31,582 nucleotides of DNA from an uncultured Clostridia bacterium (GCA_946006895.1 CAMFZO010000002.1:1-31582), one strand, 5' to 3'. Numbered from the stretch's first letter, positions 10,138 to 18,023 are shown. Made by a program: numbers and translations. The notes: a model not told the origin generated them from the letters alone.

Positions 10138-11406
10138 ATGAAAAAACGAGTATTCACTGTCGGACTGGTAATTCTGCTGACATTGACGCTGCTGACCGCC
10201 TGCGGCAGCGATCTGCCTGCGGTCTATGTCCAGAGCGTCAACGACATCATGGGCTATGGCTCCATGGGAGAGAACAATCTCTGTGCCGGTGTCATCGTGG
10301 CCCAGAGCGAGATCAAGATCGACCGGGACGAGAACCGGAAGGTCCTGGAGCTCAAGGTGGAAGCCGGACAGGACGTCTCCGAGGGCGACGTGCTTTTCGT
10401 CTATGACATGGAAGAAATGCAGCTGACCATCGACAAGGCGGAGCTGGAACTGGAGCAGCTTCGCAACTCCATTACCGATCTGGACGCCCAGATTGCCGAG
10501 CTGGAGAAGGAAAAATCCTATGCGGCGGCATCAGAGCAGCTTTCCTACACCGTCCGTATCCAGACGCTGGAGACGGACAAGAAGGAGGCGGAATACAACA
10601 TTTCCGTCAAGGAGCGGGAACTGGAGAGCATGAAGAACAATGTGGGCAACGGCGAAGTCACCTCACCCATCACCGGCCGGGTCAAGTCCGTCAATCCCGA
10701 CGGCGGCTACGACAACTACACCGGTGAACCCCTGCCCTATATCACGCTCATCGAGGCAGGCTCCTACCGCGCCAAGGGGACCGTCAACGAGATGAACCGC
10801 GGCGACTTCTACGTGGGCCAGAACGTCATCGTCCGCTCCCGCGTGGATCCCAGTGTATTCTGGAACGGCGTCATCGCGCAGATTGACAGCACGCCGGAGC
10901 AGTCCAACAACGATATGTATTACTACGGCCCCTCCGATGAGATGAGCAGCTCCAGCAACTATCCGTTCTATGTGGATCTGGACAACATGGACGAGCTGCT
11001 TTTGGGCCAGCACGTCTATATTGAGCCTGCAGGCGGTCAGGAGGAACATACCGGCCTCAACCTGTACGGAGCCTACATTTTCGGCTCCGAGGAGGAGGGC
11101 TACTATGTCTGGGCGGCCTCCGGCAGCGATAAGATCGAAAAGCGGTCGGTCACCGTCGGCACCTACGACGAATTTACCGGCTCCTATGAGATCCTGGATG
11201 GTCTGAGCGGCACCGACCGCATCGCCTATCCGGACGGCACCGTCCAGGAGGGCGCGCCCGTTACGGACACCATGCCTGCCTTTGAAGACGACGGCCAGCA
11301 GGAGGTTGTTTTCCCGGAGGGCGACTTCCCGGAGGGTGACTTCCCGGAGGGTGACTTCCAGGAGGACATTTTCCAGGAGGAGCCTGTGGACGGAGGGCTC
11401 GGCTGA
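10138..11406 (+). CDS. Lipoprotein HlyD/MacA-type efflux adaptor
   Basis: A 422-residue extracytoplasmic adaptor. Residues 1-22 are a lipoprotein signal with lipobox LTAC, so C22 should be lipidated. A biotinyl-lipoyl-like half-motif (about 60-85) is followed by a helical hairpin (about 90-170), then the second lipoyl half (TSPITGRVKSVNPDGG) and beta-barrel domains. In Bacillota such adaptors couple an FtsX/MacB-like permease to export of peptides or other amphiphiles. The gene begins with a GGAGG site at 10128-10132 and ends in a TGATG overlap with the ATPase gene. The C-terminus carries an acidic five-residue repeat (11311-11385). The substrate is unknown. Confidence 0.88.
   Translation: MKKRVFTVGLVILLTLTLLTACGSDLPAVYVQSVNDIMGYGSMGENNLCAGVIVAQSEIKIDRDENRKVLELKVEAGQDVSEGDVLFVYDMEEMQLTIDKAELELEQLRNSITDLDAQIAELEKEKSYAAASEQLSYTVRIQTLETDKKEAEYNISVKERELESMKNNVGNGEVTSPITGRVKSVNPDGGYDNYTGEPLPYITLIEAGSYRAKGTVNEMNRGDFYVGQNVIVRSRVDPSVFWNGVIAQIDSTPEQSNNDMYYYGPSDEMSSSSNYPFYVDLDNMDELLLGQHVYIEPAGGQEEHTGLNLYGAYIFGSEEEGYYVWAASGSDKIEKRSVTVGTYDEFTGSYEILDGLSGTDRIAYPDGTVQEGAPVTDTMPAFEDDGQQEVVFPEGDFPEGDFPEGDFQEDIFQEEPVDGGLG
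11311..11385 (+). repeat. Five tandem 15-bp coding repeats
   Basis: Units 1-3 (11311-11325, 11326-11340, 11341-11355) differ by one base. Units 4 and 5 (11356-11370, 11371-11385) have drifted. They encode FPEGD three times, then FQEDI and FQEEP, an acidic tail at the end of the lipoprotein adaptor. The multiple-of-three unit keeps the frame, so copy number could vary between strains without breaking the gene. Confidence 0.95.
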
Positions 11407-12089
11407 TGCTGGTAGAGATGAAAAATATCTGCAAGGACTATCCCCAGGGCAAGGAGACCGTCCGCGTCCTGAAGGATGTCTGCTTGCAGGTCAGCGAAGG
11501 CGATTATCTTGCCATCATGGGGCCGTCCGGCTCCGGCAAGACGACCCTGATGAATCTGATCGGCTGCCTGGACGTGCAGACCAGCGGGGAATACCTCCTC
11601 GACGGGGAGAACCTGCTGGGTGCCAGCAGCAACCGTCTGGCGGAGGTGCGCAACCGGCTGCTGGGCTTCGTGTTCCAGAGCTTCTACCTGCTGCCCAAGC
11701 TGGACGCTATCGACAACGTCGCCCTGCCACTGATGTACGCGGGCGTTCCCAAAAAAGAGCGCCGCGAACGGGCGATCGAGGCCCTGAAGACCATGGGCCT
11801 GGAGGAACGTATGAATTTCCGGCCCAATCAGCTCTCCGGCGGACAGTGCCAGCGCGTGGCCATTGCCCGCGCCATCGTCGGAAAGCCCAAGCTCCTTTTG
11901 GCCGACGAGCCGACGGGCGCATTGGATACCGCCTCGGGCAATCAGATCATGGATATTTTCGACCGGCTCAACGCCGAGGGAACGACCATCGTCATGATCA
12001 CCCATGAGCAGGCCATTGCCGACCGGGCCAAGCGCATTAGCTATATCCGCGACGGCATTTTGACAGACGGAGGTGAGATCCATGCGTAG
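11406..12089 (+). CDS. MacB/YknY/LolD-type ABC transporter ATPase
   Basis: A 227-residue cytoplasmic ATPase that energises the FtsX-like permease encoded two genes downstream. Visible motifs are Walker A GPSGSGKT (about 39-46), the Q-loop within GFVFQSFYLLPKLD, signature LSGGQCQR (a cysteine where glutamine is usual), Walker B LLLADEPTGALD and H-loop ITHEQ. The size and the FQSFYLLP stretch place it in the MacB-like branch of mechanotransmission ABC proteins. The start ATG overlaps the upstream stop by 1 nt, and the end overlaps the next gene by 8 nt, so the four genes should be made together. Confidence 0.94.
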   Translation: MLVEMKNICKDYPQGKETVRVLKDVCLQVSEGDYLAIMGPSGSGKTTLMNLIGCLDVQTSGEYLLDGENLLGASSNRLAEVRNRLLGFVFQSFYLLPKLDAIDNVALPLMYAGVPKKERRERAIEALKTMGLEERMNFRPNQLSGGQCQRVAIARAIVGKPKLLLADEPTGALDTASGNQIMDIFDRLNAEGTTIVMITHEQAIADRAKRISYIRDGILTDGGEIHA

Positions 12090-13602
12090 AGGCGTCAAAA
12101 TCACTTTGATCTCCATTCTCTGCGTCGTGGTCGCCGGTGCCGTTTTAGTGGGCGCTCTCTGGTATTTCGGCCGGAGCACCGAGCCGGTGGAGGTTTCGCC
12201 CGTCAGCTATCACACTACCTACTACTGGGGTGACGACATCCAGTATGACGGACTGGTGACGGCGGACAATATGCAGTCCATCTTCCCCAGCAGCACCCAG
12301 ACCGTGACGGAGGTCTTCGTCACAGAGGGCCAGAGCGTCAAGGTCGGCGACCCGCTCCTCAGCTACGACACGACCCTTTCCGATATCCAACTGGAGCGGC
12401 AGAAGATCGCCGTGCAGCAGGCGGAGCTGGATCTGGAAAACGCGAAAAATGACCTGGTGCGCATTAATTCCATGAAGCCCTATTCTCCGCCTCCTCCCAC
12501 GCAGCCGACAGAGCCTTCCACGGAAGCCCTGGAACCGGTGCCGGAGCTGCCCTACTATATGTGCGGCGACGGCAGCCGTGAAAATCCCTACCGCTGGGTA
12601 TGGGGACAGGACATGAGCTTCGACGCGGCTTTTGTGGAAAAGACCTTTGGCGAGTCGTCAGAGGTCTGGCTGGCCTTTGAGGTCCGTGATCAGAACTCAC
12701 TGGAGGGCGACCTGCTGAGCCGCTGGGGACTGCACGTTCAGAAGGACGCGGAGACCGGCGCACTGTGCTACAGCTTCTTTGAGCCGGACGACGCGCCGTC
12801 GGAGGAGGAGCCGGACCCCGATGAATCGGAGAATCCCCCGGAGGACGTCTGGGTTGACGACAGCTCCGGCTTTACGGCGGCGGAGATCGCTCAGATGCGC
12901 AGCGACAAGGAGCGGGAGATCCGTGACCTGGAGGTCAGCTACCGCATTGCCCAGGTGGAATACGAGCGGATGCAGAACGAGGTGGAAAACGGCATCGTCT
13001 ACTCCAAGGTGGACGGAGAGGTCATTCGCCTCATCGACGCGGAAACAGCCCAGATGGAGGGCAGCGCCATGATGGTGGTCTCCGGTGGCGGCTGTTACTA
13101 TGTCAACGTGTCCATCGGCGAATATGACCGGGAAGCCTACGGCGTCGGTACCGAGGTTCGGGTCATGTCCTGGATGAGCGGCACGGAGACCTACGGCACC
13201 GTGGAATCCATCGGCGACACGCCGACGAGCGGCTATTATTACGGCGGCGGCAACCCTAACGTCTCCCTCTATACCGCCCGTGTGGCGGTACCTGTCGACG
13301 CGGGCCTGACGGAAAACGAGTACGTCAGCGTCACCTTTACCTCAGGCGAGGAAACCGTCGGCAAGCTCTATCTGGACAATATGTATATCCGTACAGAAAA
13401 CGGCCAGTCCTACGTCTACAAACGGGATGAGGAAGGCAATCTGGTCAAGGTCAACGTCCGCACCGGCGAATGCCTCTGGAACAGCTATACGGCAATCTAC
13501 GGCGACCTGACAGAGGAGGACTACATCGCCTTCCCCTATGGCAAGGACGTCAAGGAGGGCGCTCCCACTGTGGAAGCTGACCCTGAAAACTATTGGTATT
13601 AA
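12082..13602 (+). CDS. Membrane-anchored HlyD-type adaptor with large insertion
   Basis: A 506-residue protein with one N-terminal membrane helix (about residues 6-28) and no lipobox. A HlyD-like barrel and lipoyl half (about 45-100) and a first coiled-coil arm (about 105-130) come first. Instead of turning back, the chain then runs through a proline-rich linker, a compact domain (about 155-240, with aromatic and GDGSRENPY features) and an acidic linker. The second arm (about 275-310) and the second lipoyl half follow. I chose the ATG at 12082, which has GGAGGTG 6 nt upstream, over a GTG at 12073. It is the second adaptor in the operon, between ATPase and permease genes. The role of the inserted domain is unknown. 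Confidence 0.85.
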   Translation: MRRGVKITLISILCVVVAGAVLVGALWYFGRSTEPVEVSPVSYHTTYYWGDDIQYDGLVTADNMQSIFPSSTQTVTEVFVTEGQSVKVGDPLLSYDTTLSDIQLERQKIAVQQAELDLENAKNDLVRINSMKPYSPPPPTQPTEPSTEALEPVPELPYYMCGDGSRENPYRWVWGQDMSFDAAFVEKTFGESSEVWLAFEVRDQNSLEGDLLSRWGLHVQKDAETGALCYSFFEPDDAPSEEEPDPDESENPPEDVWVDDSSGFTAAEIAQMRSDKEREIRDLEVSYRIAQVEYERMQNEVENGIVYSKVDGEVIRLIDAETAQMEGSAMMVVSGGGCYYVNVSIGEYDREAYGVGTEVRVMSWMSGTETYGTVESIGDTPTSGYYYGGGNPNVSLYTARVAVPVDAGLTENEYVSVTFTSGEETVGKLYLDNMYIRTENGQSYVYKRDEEGNLVKVNVRTGECLWNSYTAIYGDLTEEDYIAFPYGKDVKEGAPTVEADPENYWY

Positions 13603-13619
13603 GAGGGGAGGAGAGCACT

Positions 13620-14879
13620 GTGTTTGAAAGTATTTCCCAAGCGCTGCACGGCGTCTTTGCCCATAAGATGCGTTCCTTCCTGACCATGCTGGGCATCATC
13701 ATCGGCATTGCTTCCATCATTACCATTATTTCCGGCATCAAGGGCACCAACGAACAGATCAAGCAGAACCTCATCGGTGCCGGCAACAACGTGGTGACGG
13801 TCCAGCTCTATCTGAATGACGGCACCTATGAGATGGGCTACAGCGGCAATCCCGCCGGCGTCACCACGGCGGACCGGGTGGATAAGAGCGAACTGCTGAA
13901 GCTGGACGGTGTGGAGGATGTGTCCTTCTACCATTTCCGCAGCTACGCCGAAAACGTGTACTATCAGAACACCCCCTTCAGCGGCAAGCTCTACGGCATC
14001 GACGAAAGCTACTTCTCTGTCAACGACTATCAGGTCCGGCAGGGACGCGGCTTTACGGAGAAGGACTTCGCTTCCGCCAAGAAGAACGTGATCCTGGACG
14101 AAAAAGCGGCTCAGATCCTTTTCGGCAGCGAAACGCCCATTGGCAAGGTGGTGGAGGTCATGAACGAGCCGTTCACCGTTGTCGGCGTGGTGGCACGGTC
14201 GTCGGAGTTCGAGCCTGTTATCAACTCCGTGTCCGATTACTACCTCTATATGGACACGGCCGGCGGGACCTTCTTCCTGCCTGACAGCACATGGCCGGTA
14301 GCCTACCGCTTTGACGAGCCTCACAGCGCGGCGGTGCGTGCTTCCTCCACCGACGAGATGACCAACGCCGGCAAAGCGGTGGCTGACTATCTCACAGAGC
14401 ATCTGATCGCCTCACAGGCGTCCCAGAACGGCTTCTCCTACCGCAGCGACGACCTGCTCAAGCAGGCCGAGCAGCTTCAGGAGATGAGCAGCGCCACCAA
14501 CAACCAGCTCATCTGGATCGCCGGTATCTCTCTGCTGGTGGGCGGCATCGGCGTTATGAATATCATGCTGGTCAGCGTCACCGAGCGCACCCATGAGATC
14601 GGTCTGCGCAAGGCCATCGGCGCAAAACGCCGCCGAATCCTGACTCAGTTCCTGACGGAAGCTGCGGTGTTGACGGGCATCGGCGGTCTGCTGGGCGTGT
14701 TGGGCGGCATCGGCCTTTCCAAGCTGATCGCTCAGTTTATGGACACGCCATCGGCCATCAGCGTTCCGGCAATTCTGGCCGCGGCCATCTTCTCCATCCT
14801 CATCGGCCTGATCTTCGGCCTGGTCCCGGCAGTGAAGGCCTCCAAGCTCAACCCCATTGAAGCCCTGCGCAGGGAATAA
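13620..14879 (+). CDS. MacB/FtsX-like ABC permease
   Basis: A 419-residue integral membrane protein with the MacB topology: one N-terminal helix (about 19-39), a large extracytoplasmic MacB_PCD-like domain (about 45-290), and three C-terminal helices (about 300-322, 347-370 and 384-404). GLRKAIGAKRRRILTQFL after the second helix is a typical FtsX-family coupling loop. I chose the GTG at 13620 with a GGGGAGGAG site; the longer in-frame reading begins inside the previous gene. With the upstream ATPase and two adaptors it forms a YknXYZ-like or MacAB-like exporter. Substrates of this family include antimicrobial peptides and lipids, so the cargo cannot be named. Confidence 0.94.
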   Translation: MFESISQALHGVFAHKMRSFLTMLGIIIGIASIITIISGIKGTNEQIKQNLIGAGNNVVTVQLYLNDGTYEMGYSGNPAGVTTADRVDKSELLKLDGVEDVSFYHFRSYAENVYYQNTPFSGKLYGIDESYFSVNDYQVRQGRGFTEKDFASAKKNVILDEKAAQILFGSETPIGKVVEVMNEPFTVVGVVARSSEFEPVINSVSDYYLYMDTAGGTFFLPDSTWPVAYRFDEPHSAAVRASSTDEMTNAGKAVADYLTEHLIASQASQNGFSYRSDDLLKQAEQLQEMSSATNNQLIWIAGISLLVGGIGVMNIMLVSVTERTHEIGLRKAIGAKRRRILTQFLTEAAVLTGIGGLLGVLGGIGLSKLIAQFMDTPSAISVPAILAAAIFSILIGLIFGLVPAVKASKLNPIEALRRE

Positions 14880-14950
14880 TACTGATTTCTGATCATAATA
14901 ATTTATCAGAGATCGGTATGAGACGGCCTCGCGCTGGCTGCAGCGAAAAA

Positions 14951-14972
14951 GGACAGCGCTCAGGCGCTGTCC
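14951..14972. terminator. Hairpin behind export operon, terminator-like
   Basis: A 9-bp perfect stem GGACAGCGC/GCGCTGTCC (14951-14959 with 14964-14972) has a TCAG loop. Five A precede it and no T-run follows, so as an intrinsic terminator it fits the minus strand better. No minus-strand gene lies immediately to its right. It may still end the export operon transcript. A second hairpin lies just upstream (TCTGAT 14888-14893 with ATCAGA 14905-14910). Confidence 0.45.
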
Positions 14973-15011
14973 AACTAAGAAAATTCTGTCTCTATGTAAT
15001 GCTGTCATTAG

Positions 15012-15042
15012 ATATTTAACATAAATAATTCACGTTAAATAT
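15012..15042. repeat. Inverted repeat upstream of -35, operator candidate
   Basis: Perfect 9-bp arms ATATTTAAC (15012-15020) and GTTAAATAT (15034-15042) are separated by 13 nt. The right arm reaches the first base of the -35 box of the promoter at 15042. Spacing of this kind suits a dimeric repressor or activator, but no regulator gene lies nearby. Confidence 0.6.
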
Positions 15043-15070
15043 TGACATTTTCTATAAATGATATTATTTT
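15042..15070 (+). promoter_or_regulatory. Promoter for lipoprotein and amidase locus
   Basis: TTGACA (15042-15047), a 17-nt spacer and TATTTT (15065-15070) lie in a very AT-rich stretch. The start of transcription would be near 15077, about 84 nt before the lipoprotein start codon. The promoter is bracketed by two long inverted repeats. Confidence 0.7.
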
Positions 15071-15101
15071 TATATTAAAGAGAAATGTAAATTTAATATA
15101 A
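15070..15101. repeat. Inverted repeat over transcription start
   Basis: Perfect 10-bp arms TTATATTAAA (15070-15079) and TTTAATATAA (15092-15101) are separated by 12 nt. It begins at the last base of the -10 box and covers the predicted transcription start, the classic place for a repressor site. If transcribed it could also form an AU-rich hairpin at the 5' end of the RNA. Confidence 0.6.
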
Positions 15102-15160
15102 AAGAGGATGATTCCAATGGCTTGAGAAATTTTTATCCGCAAAAAGACAGGAGGTCATGT

Positions 15161-16108
15161 ATGATGAAATACTGGGCTGTATTGATCGTTGCGGTGGCCA
15201 TGGCTTCGCTCTTGTTTGCCTGCAGCGAGCCGAATACCGACCCAACGGAAACGGAACCAAGCAGTGAGCAGTTCTCTGAGACTGTGCCGCAGTCTGCCGC
15301 TCACAGCGAACCGACCGAGGAAACTGCCCCGCTTGCGTGCAGTTTTTTGTACGAATTTAATGAACTTGGCTTTTCACTGACATTCCCATCTAACTGGGAA
15401 GGACGCTTTACTGTGGCTCCATCAGCGCAGGCGCCTACTGTTACGGTGACGATCGACGGAGCAAGTGTTTTCACCATTGCGTCTGATCCCAATGCTGAGG
15501 GTGCAATGGAGTGCGCGGAGATGTATTACGCGGAGGGCTACCAGTATTTTTCTGAATCGTTGGACCGAACCTTTTATCTGAAGCTGGATGGTGCAATTCC
15601 CGAGGATCTGTCCTGGAATTCTAGAGGCCCGTTCGGGGCTGACTCAAAGGACAAGGCGGATGTGATGATGCTGTTCTCCGTTCCGACTGTATCAGACAAT
15701 GGGTTCGCAATGTATTCCCAGGCGTGGACTACCCTTGTTCCCGCCGGGAATGAATACCGCAGCGATCGCCTTGGATGCCTCTTTACTTTTCCGGAGGAAT
15801 GGGCAGGCCGCTATGTCGTTGTACCTTATGAGAACAGTATCGGCATTTATGTCGCCGACCTTGCCGCACAGCTTCCGCCACAGATGTATCCCCGCATTTA
15901 CCATCTCCGTGTGCAAAGCGAGGACCCGTCCAGTATCCTCAGTGAGGCAGAGCTTTCGTACTATACGCTTGTCGCCACACAGGGCGGGCGGGAATACTAC
16001 CTGCGTATTCCTGACGAAGAATACACGCCGGAGGAGATCGAAAGGTACGCCCCCCTGCTGGATGACCCAATGGCCCGGTTTCCCGATTATTTTACGCTGA
16101 TTCCCTGA
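15161..16108 (+). CDS. Lipoprotein with duplicated domain, function unknown
   Basis: I do not recognise a named family. The 315-residue product has a lipoprotein signal with lipobox LFAC, so C21 should be lipidated, followed by an S/T/E/P-rich linker to about residue 60. Two related domains follow, about 64-180 and 199-315. Each opens with a match such as LGFSLTFPSNWEGRF against LGCLFTFPEEWAGRY and continues through a beta-rich part to a Tyr/Leu-rich segment. This points to internal duplication. I chose the ATG at 15161, which has AGGAGG at 15149-15154; a longer in-frame TTG start at 15122 lacks a good site. The gene lies 49 nt before the amidase-domain gene and probably shares its transcript. 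Confidence 0.75.
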   Translation: MMKYWAVLIVAVAMASLLFACSEPNTDPTETEPSSEQFSETVPQSAAHSEPTEETAPLACSFLYEFNELGFSLTFPSNWEGRFTVAPSAQAPTVTVTIDGASVFTIASDPNAEGAMECAEMYYAEGYQYFSESLDRTFYLKLDGAIPEDLSWNSRGPFGADSKDKADVMMLFSVPTVSDNGFAMYSQAWTTLVPAGNEYRSDRLGCLFTFPEEWAGRYVVVPYENSIGIYVADLAAQLPPQMYPRIYHLRVQSEDPSSILSEAELSYYTLVATQGGREYYLRIPDEEYTPEEIERYAPLLDDPMARFPDYFTLIP

Positions 16109-16157
16109 AAACAATTAACCAGCCGCCTGCTTGTTGTGATTTAGAAAGGAGCATACG

Positions 16158-17153
16158 ATGAAGAACCTATTGCAAAGATTATTTATTGCTTTCGCCCTTC
16201 TCCTTGCTCTTACTGTCTGTGTTTCCGCTGTGGATGGGGAGGTTTCCGAAACCGTTGATATTATGGAGGAAGAGGCGAAAAATGCTGCCGTTGCATTTCT
16301 GCAGGACTTTACAGGCAACACATATCTTTATCAAACAAACGATCTGGAAGCTCGGACTACAGCCGCTTTGAGTACTACCCAGCGTAATGCGATCTCTTTG
16401 CCTGCCGCCGCCTTTCAGGCGATTACCGGCACGAGGGAATATCTGAATGAAAGCAATCTTGTTGATAACTCTGAGTTTCTGCTTGAAAAGGCCGTTTTCT
16501 TTAAAGCTGTGCGACAGATCCAGGATATATCCCATGAGCAGTTCCAAGCCGAATATGAGATCCACAGCGTAAAAGTCAACGGCTCGTTTGCGCAGGTCTG
16601 TGTTACGGAGCACAAATCATTTTATTATCCAGGCGAAACAATGCAATCTTTCTTGTCGGATGTGTTTGAAGTCTTCCTGTTCCGGCAGGGAGGAACATGG
16701 TATGTGTTTGATATGATCTGTGACGATGGATTTGACAGCACAAAGCGGAATACGGGCTTTGATGCCGAAGCCGAGATCGCCGGATTTACCGCTGCCTATG
16801 AGAATCGTGGGTCCGGCGTGTCTGTTTCTACTAAGGAGCAGAACTCTCTGTCGGAGAACGCGGTTTTGCCCATGGCTACCTATTCCGGTCATACACGAAG
16901 CTACAATAGAGATAACGCGATATATTATGCCTATACCTATTCAAAGACGAATTCAAATGACTTCTTGAATTACTATAATTCCAACTTCTTTCGAATTAGA
17001 ACCGAAGATGATTTTGATTACAACGCTGACTGTATGAACTTTGTGTCACAGTGCTTCTATGCAGGCTTCTACGGCAGCAATGATGAAACATCTATCAGTA
17101 ACCGTCGCTTCCCACAGGATAATATTGGCTCAACCGCTGACTCACGCTGGTAA
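16158..17153 (+). CDS. Secreted amidase-domain protein, truncated by in-frame stop
   Basis: This is the intact front part (331 residues) of a longer gene. It has a signal peptide (about 1-24, ending VSA), a roughly 200-residue N-terminal region of no recognised family, and the start of an Amidase_6-like domain. That domain opens with YNRDNAIYYAYTYS and contains DCMNFVSQCFYAG, with C292 as the expected catalytic cysteine. A TAA at 17151-17153 follows DSRW. The codons directly after it, in the same frame, continue the domain (TNPLYTHWSWTAIEDF). A TAC or TAT to TAA change would explain this. The AAAGGAG site at 16145-16151 supports the ATG at 16158. Without the catalytic histidine encoded downstream, the protein is unlikely to be an active amidase. 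Confidence 0.8.
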   Translation: MKNLLQRLFIAFALLLALTVCVSAVDGEVSETVDIMEEEAKNAAVAFLQDFTGNTYLYQTNDLEARTTAALSTTQRNAISLPAAAFQAITGTREYLNESNLVDNSEFLLEKAVFFKAVRQIQDISHEQFQAEYEIHSVKVNGSFAQVCVTEHKSFYYPGETMQSFLSDVFEVFLFRQGGTWYVFDMICDDGFDSTKRNTGFDAEAEIAGFTAAYENRGSGVSVSTKEQNSLSENAVLPMATYSGHTRSYNRDNAIYYAYTYSKTNSNDFLNYYNSNFFRIRTEDDFDYNADCMNFVSQCFYAGFYGSNDETSISNRRFPQDNIGSTADSRW

Positions 17154-17907
17154 ACAAATCCTTTATATACGCATTGGTCGTGGACGGCAATAGAAGACTT
17201 TAATTCATATCTTTCCTACTGCAACTCGGCTTCCTCGGAAACGGGAATGTCAGCGCTGCAATATACTTTTCCCGCGGCAACAGGCAAGCGGTTCCCAGGG
17301 GTATACACTTTCAACGCCGTACAGTCTGCGCGGCGTTCTCGCGGAAGTTGACGGCTCCGGAGGCAATTACAGCCACGCAGTTCTCATAACGACTGAGAAT
17401 GGCTCGGACCGAAACCAGCTTTATTATACCGCACATACTACTGATGCAAAGCATATTCTGTTCTCTTCGACATATCCCACTTGCCCAGTACGTATTGTGA
17501 TACCTGTTGCAGTAAGAGAGCTTACGCAGTGCTCGGGCGGAAATGCGCACACGTATTCCTCTGTTCCGAGTGCACGAGGGCAGGATTCCACCTGCAGCCA
17601 TTGTGGCTACTGCAAGCTCTATGTGAAAAACAACCTAAAAAATTGCGTGGAACAAGGAACCACTCTCACCCTATCGGGCAGTACTAGCCAGACGGTTTAT
17701 CGCCTTGCGATGGAGGTAAAGGCTGAGAATAGCTCAACAACTACCTGGTTGGGCGAAGAACTTTGCACCAGTAGCTATAGTCGGTCGTTTACCTTTAATC
17801 AAAAAGGGCTGTACACTATTACTCTCCACGCAAGAGATTTAGATCCTACATATTACCCTAATGAATCAACGTCTGTATATTGTACTTTCACAATACGTGT
17901 ATATTGA
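17154..17907 (+). pseudogene. Remainder of broken amidase-domain gene
   Basis: The amidase domain continues in the same frame after the TAA, from 17154 up to a TGA at 17349-17351. It reappears one base shifted in a frame that is open from 17194 to the TGA at 17905-17907. The shifted frame holds GVLAEVDGSGGNYSHAVLIT with the expected catalytic histidine (codon 17374-17376), then NQLYYTAHTTDAK, typical of the domain end. A C-terminal part follows with a CSHCGYC zinc-ribbon-like motif and a beta-rich, Ig-like end. At least two lesions therefore separate the catalytic Cys and His: one stop and one frameshift between 17194 and 17349. Assembly errors could mimic this, but two in one gene argue for decay. 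Confidence 0.8.
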
Positions 17908-17932
17908 GCGATTGATGGTACCATAGAAAACC

Positions 17933-17966
17933 ACCTGCCCCACTTATTAAGCTGGGGCAGGTTTCG
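17933..17966 (+). terminator. Terminator-like hairpin after amidase locus
   Basis: A 10-bp perfect stem ACCTGCCCCA/TGGGGCAGGT (17933-17942 with 17953-17962) has a 10-nt loop. Only a short TTT follows on the plus strand, and TTTTC follows on the minus strand. It lies between convergent genes and may serve both sides. Confidence 0.65.
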
Positions 17967-17980
17967 CATATGTGTGTTCC

Positions 17981-18023
17981 AGAAAGGCCGCTGCAAATCG
18001 CAAAGATTTGCAGCGGTCTTTCT
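17981..18023 (-). terminator. Terminator of minus-strand kinase-like gene
   Basis: A 19-bp nearly perfect stem (17981-17999 with 18005-18023, one G-T pair) and a 5-nt loop start at the stop codon of the minus-strand gene. On the minus strand the 3' foot is CCTTTCT. It separates the convergent accessory locus from the minus-strand block. Confidence 0.75.

Noticed and set aside
14918..14927. A 10-bp direct repeat, ATGAGACGGC, here and at 31546-31555
   Set aside because: Many 10-mers recur by chance in a window of this size, and the flanks do not match, so there is no support for attachment sites or a repeated element.
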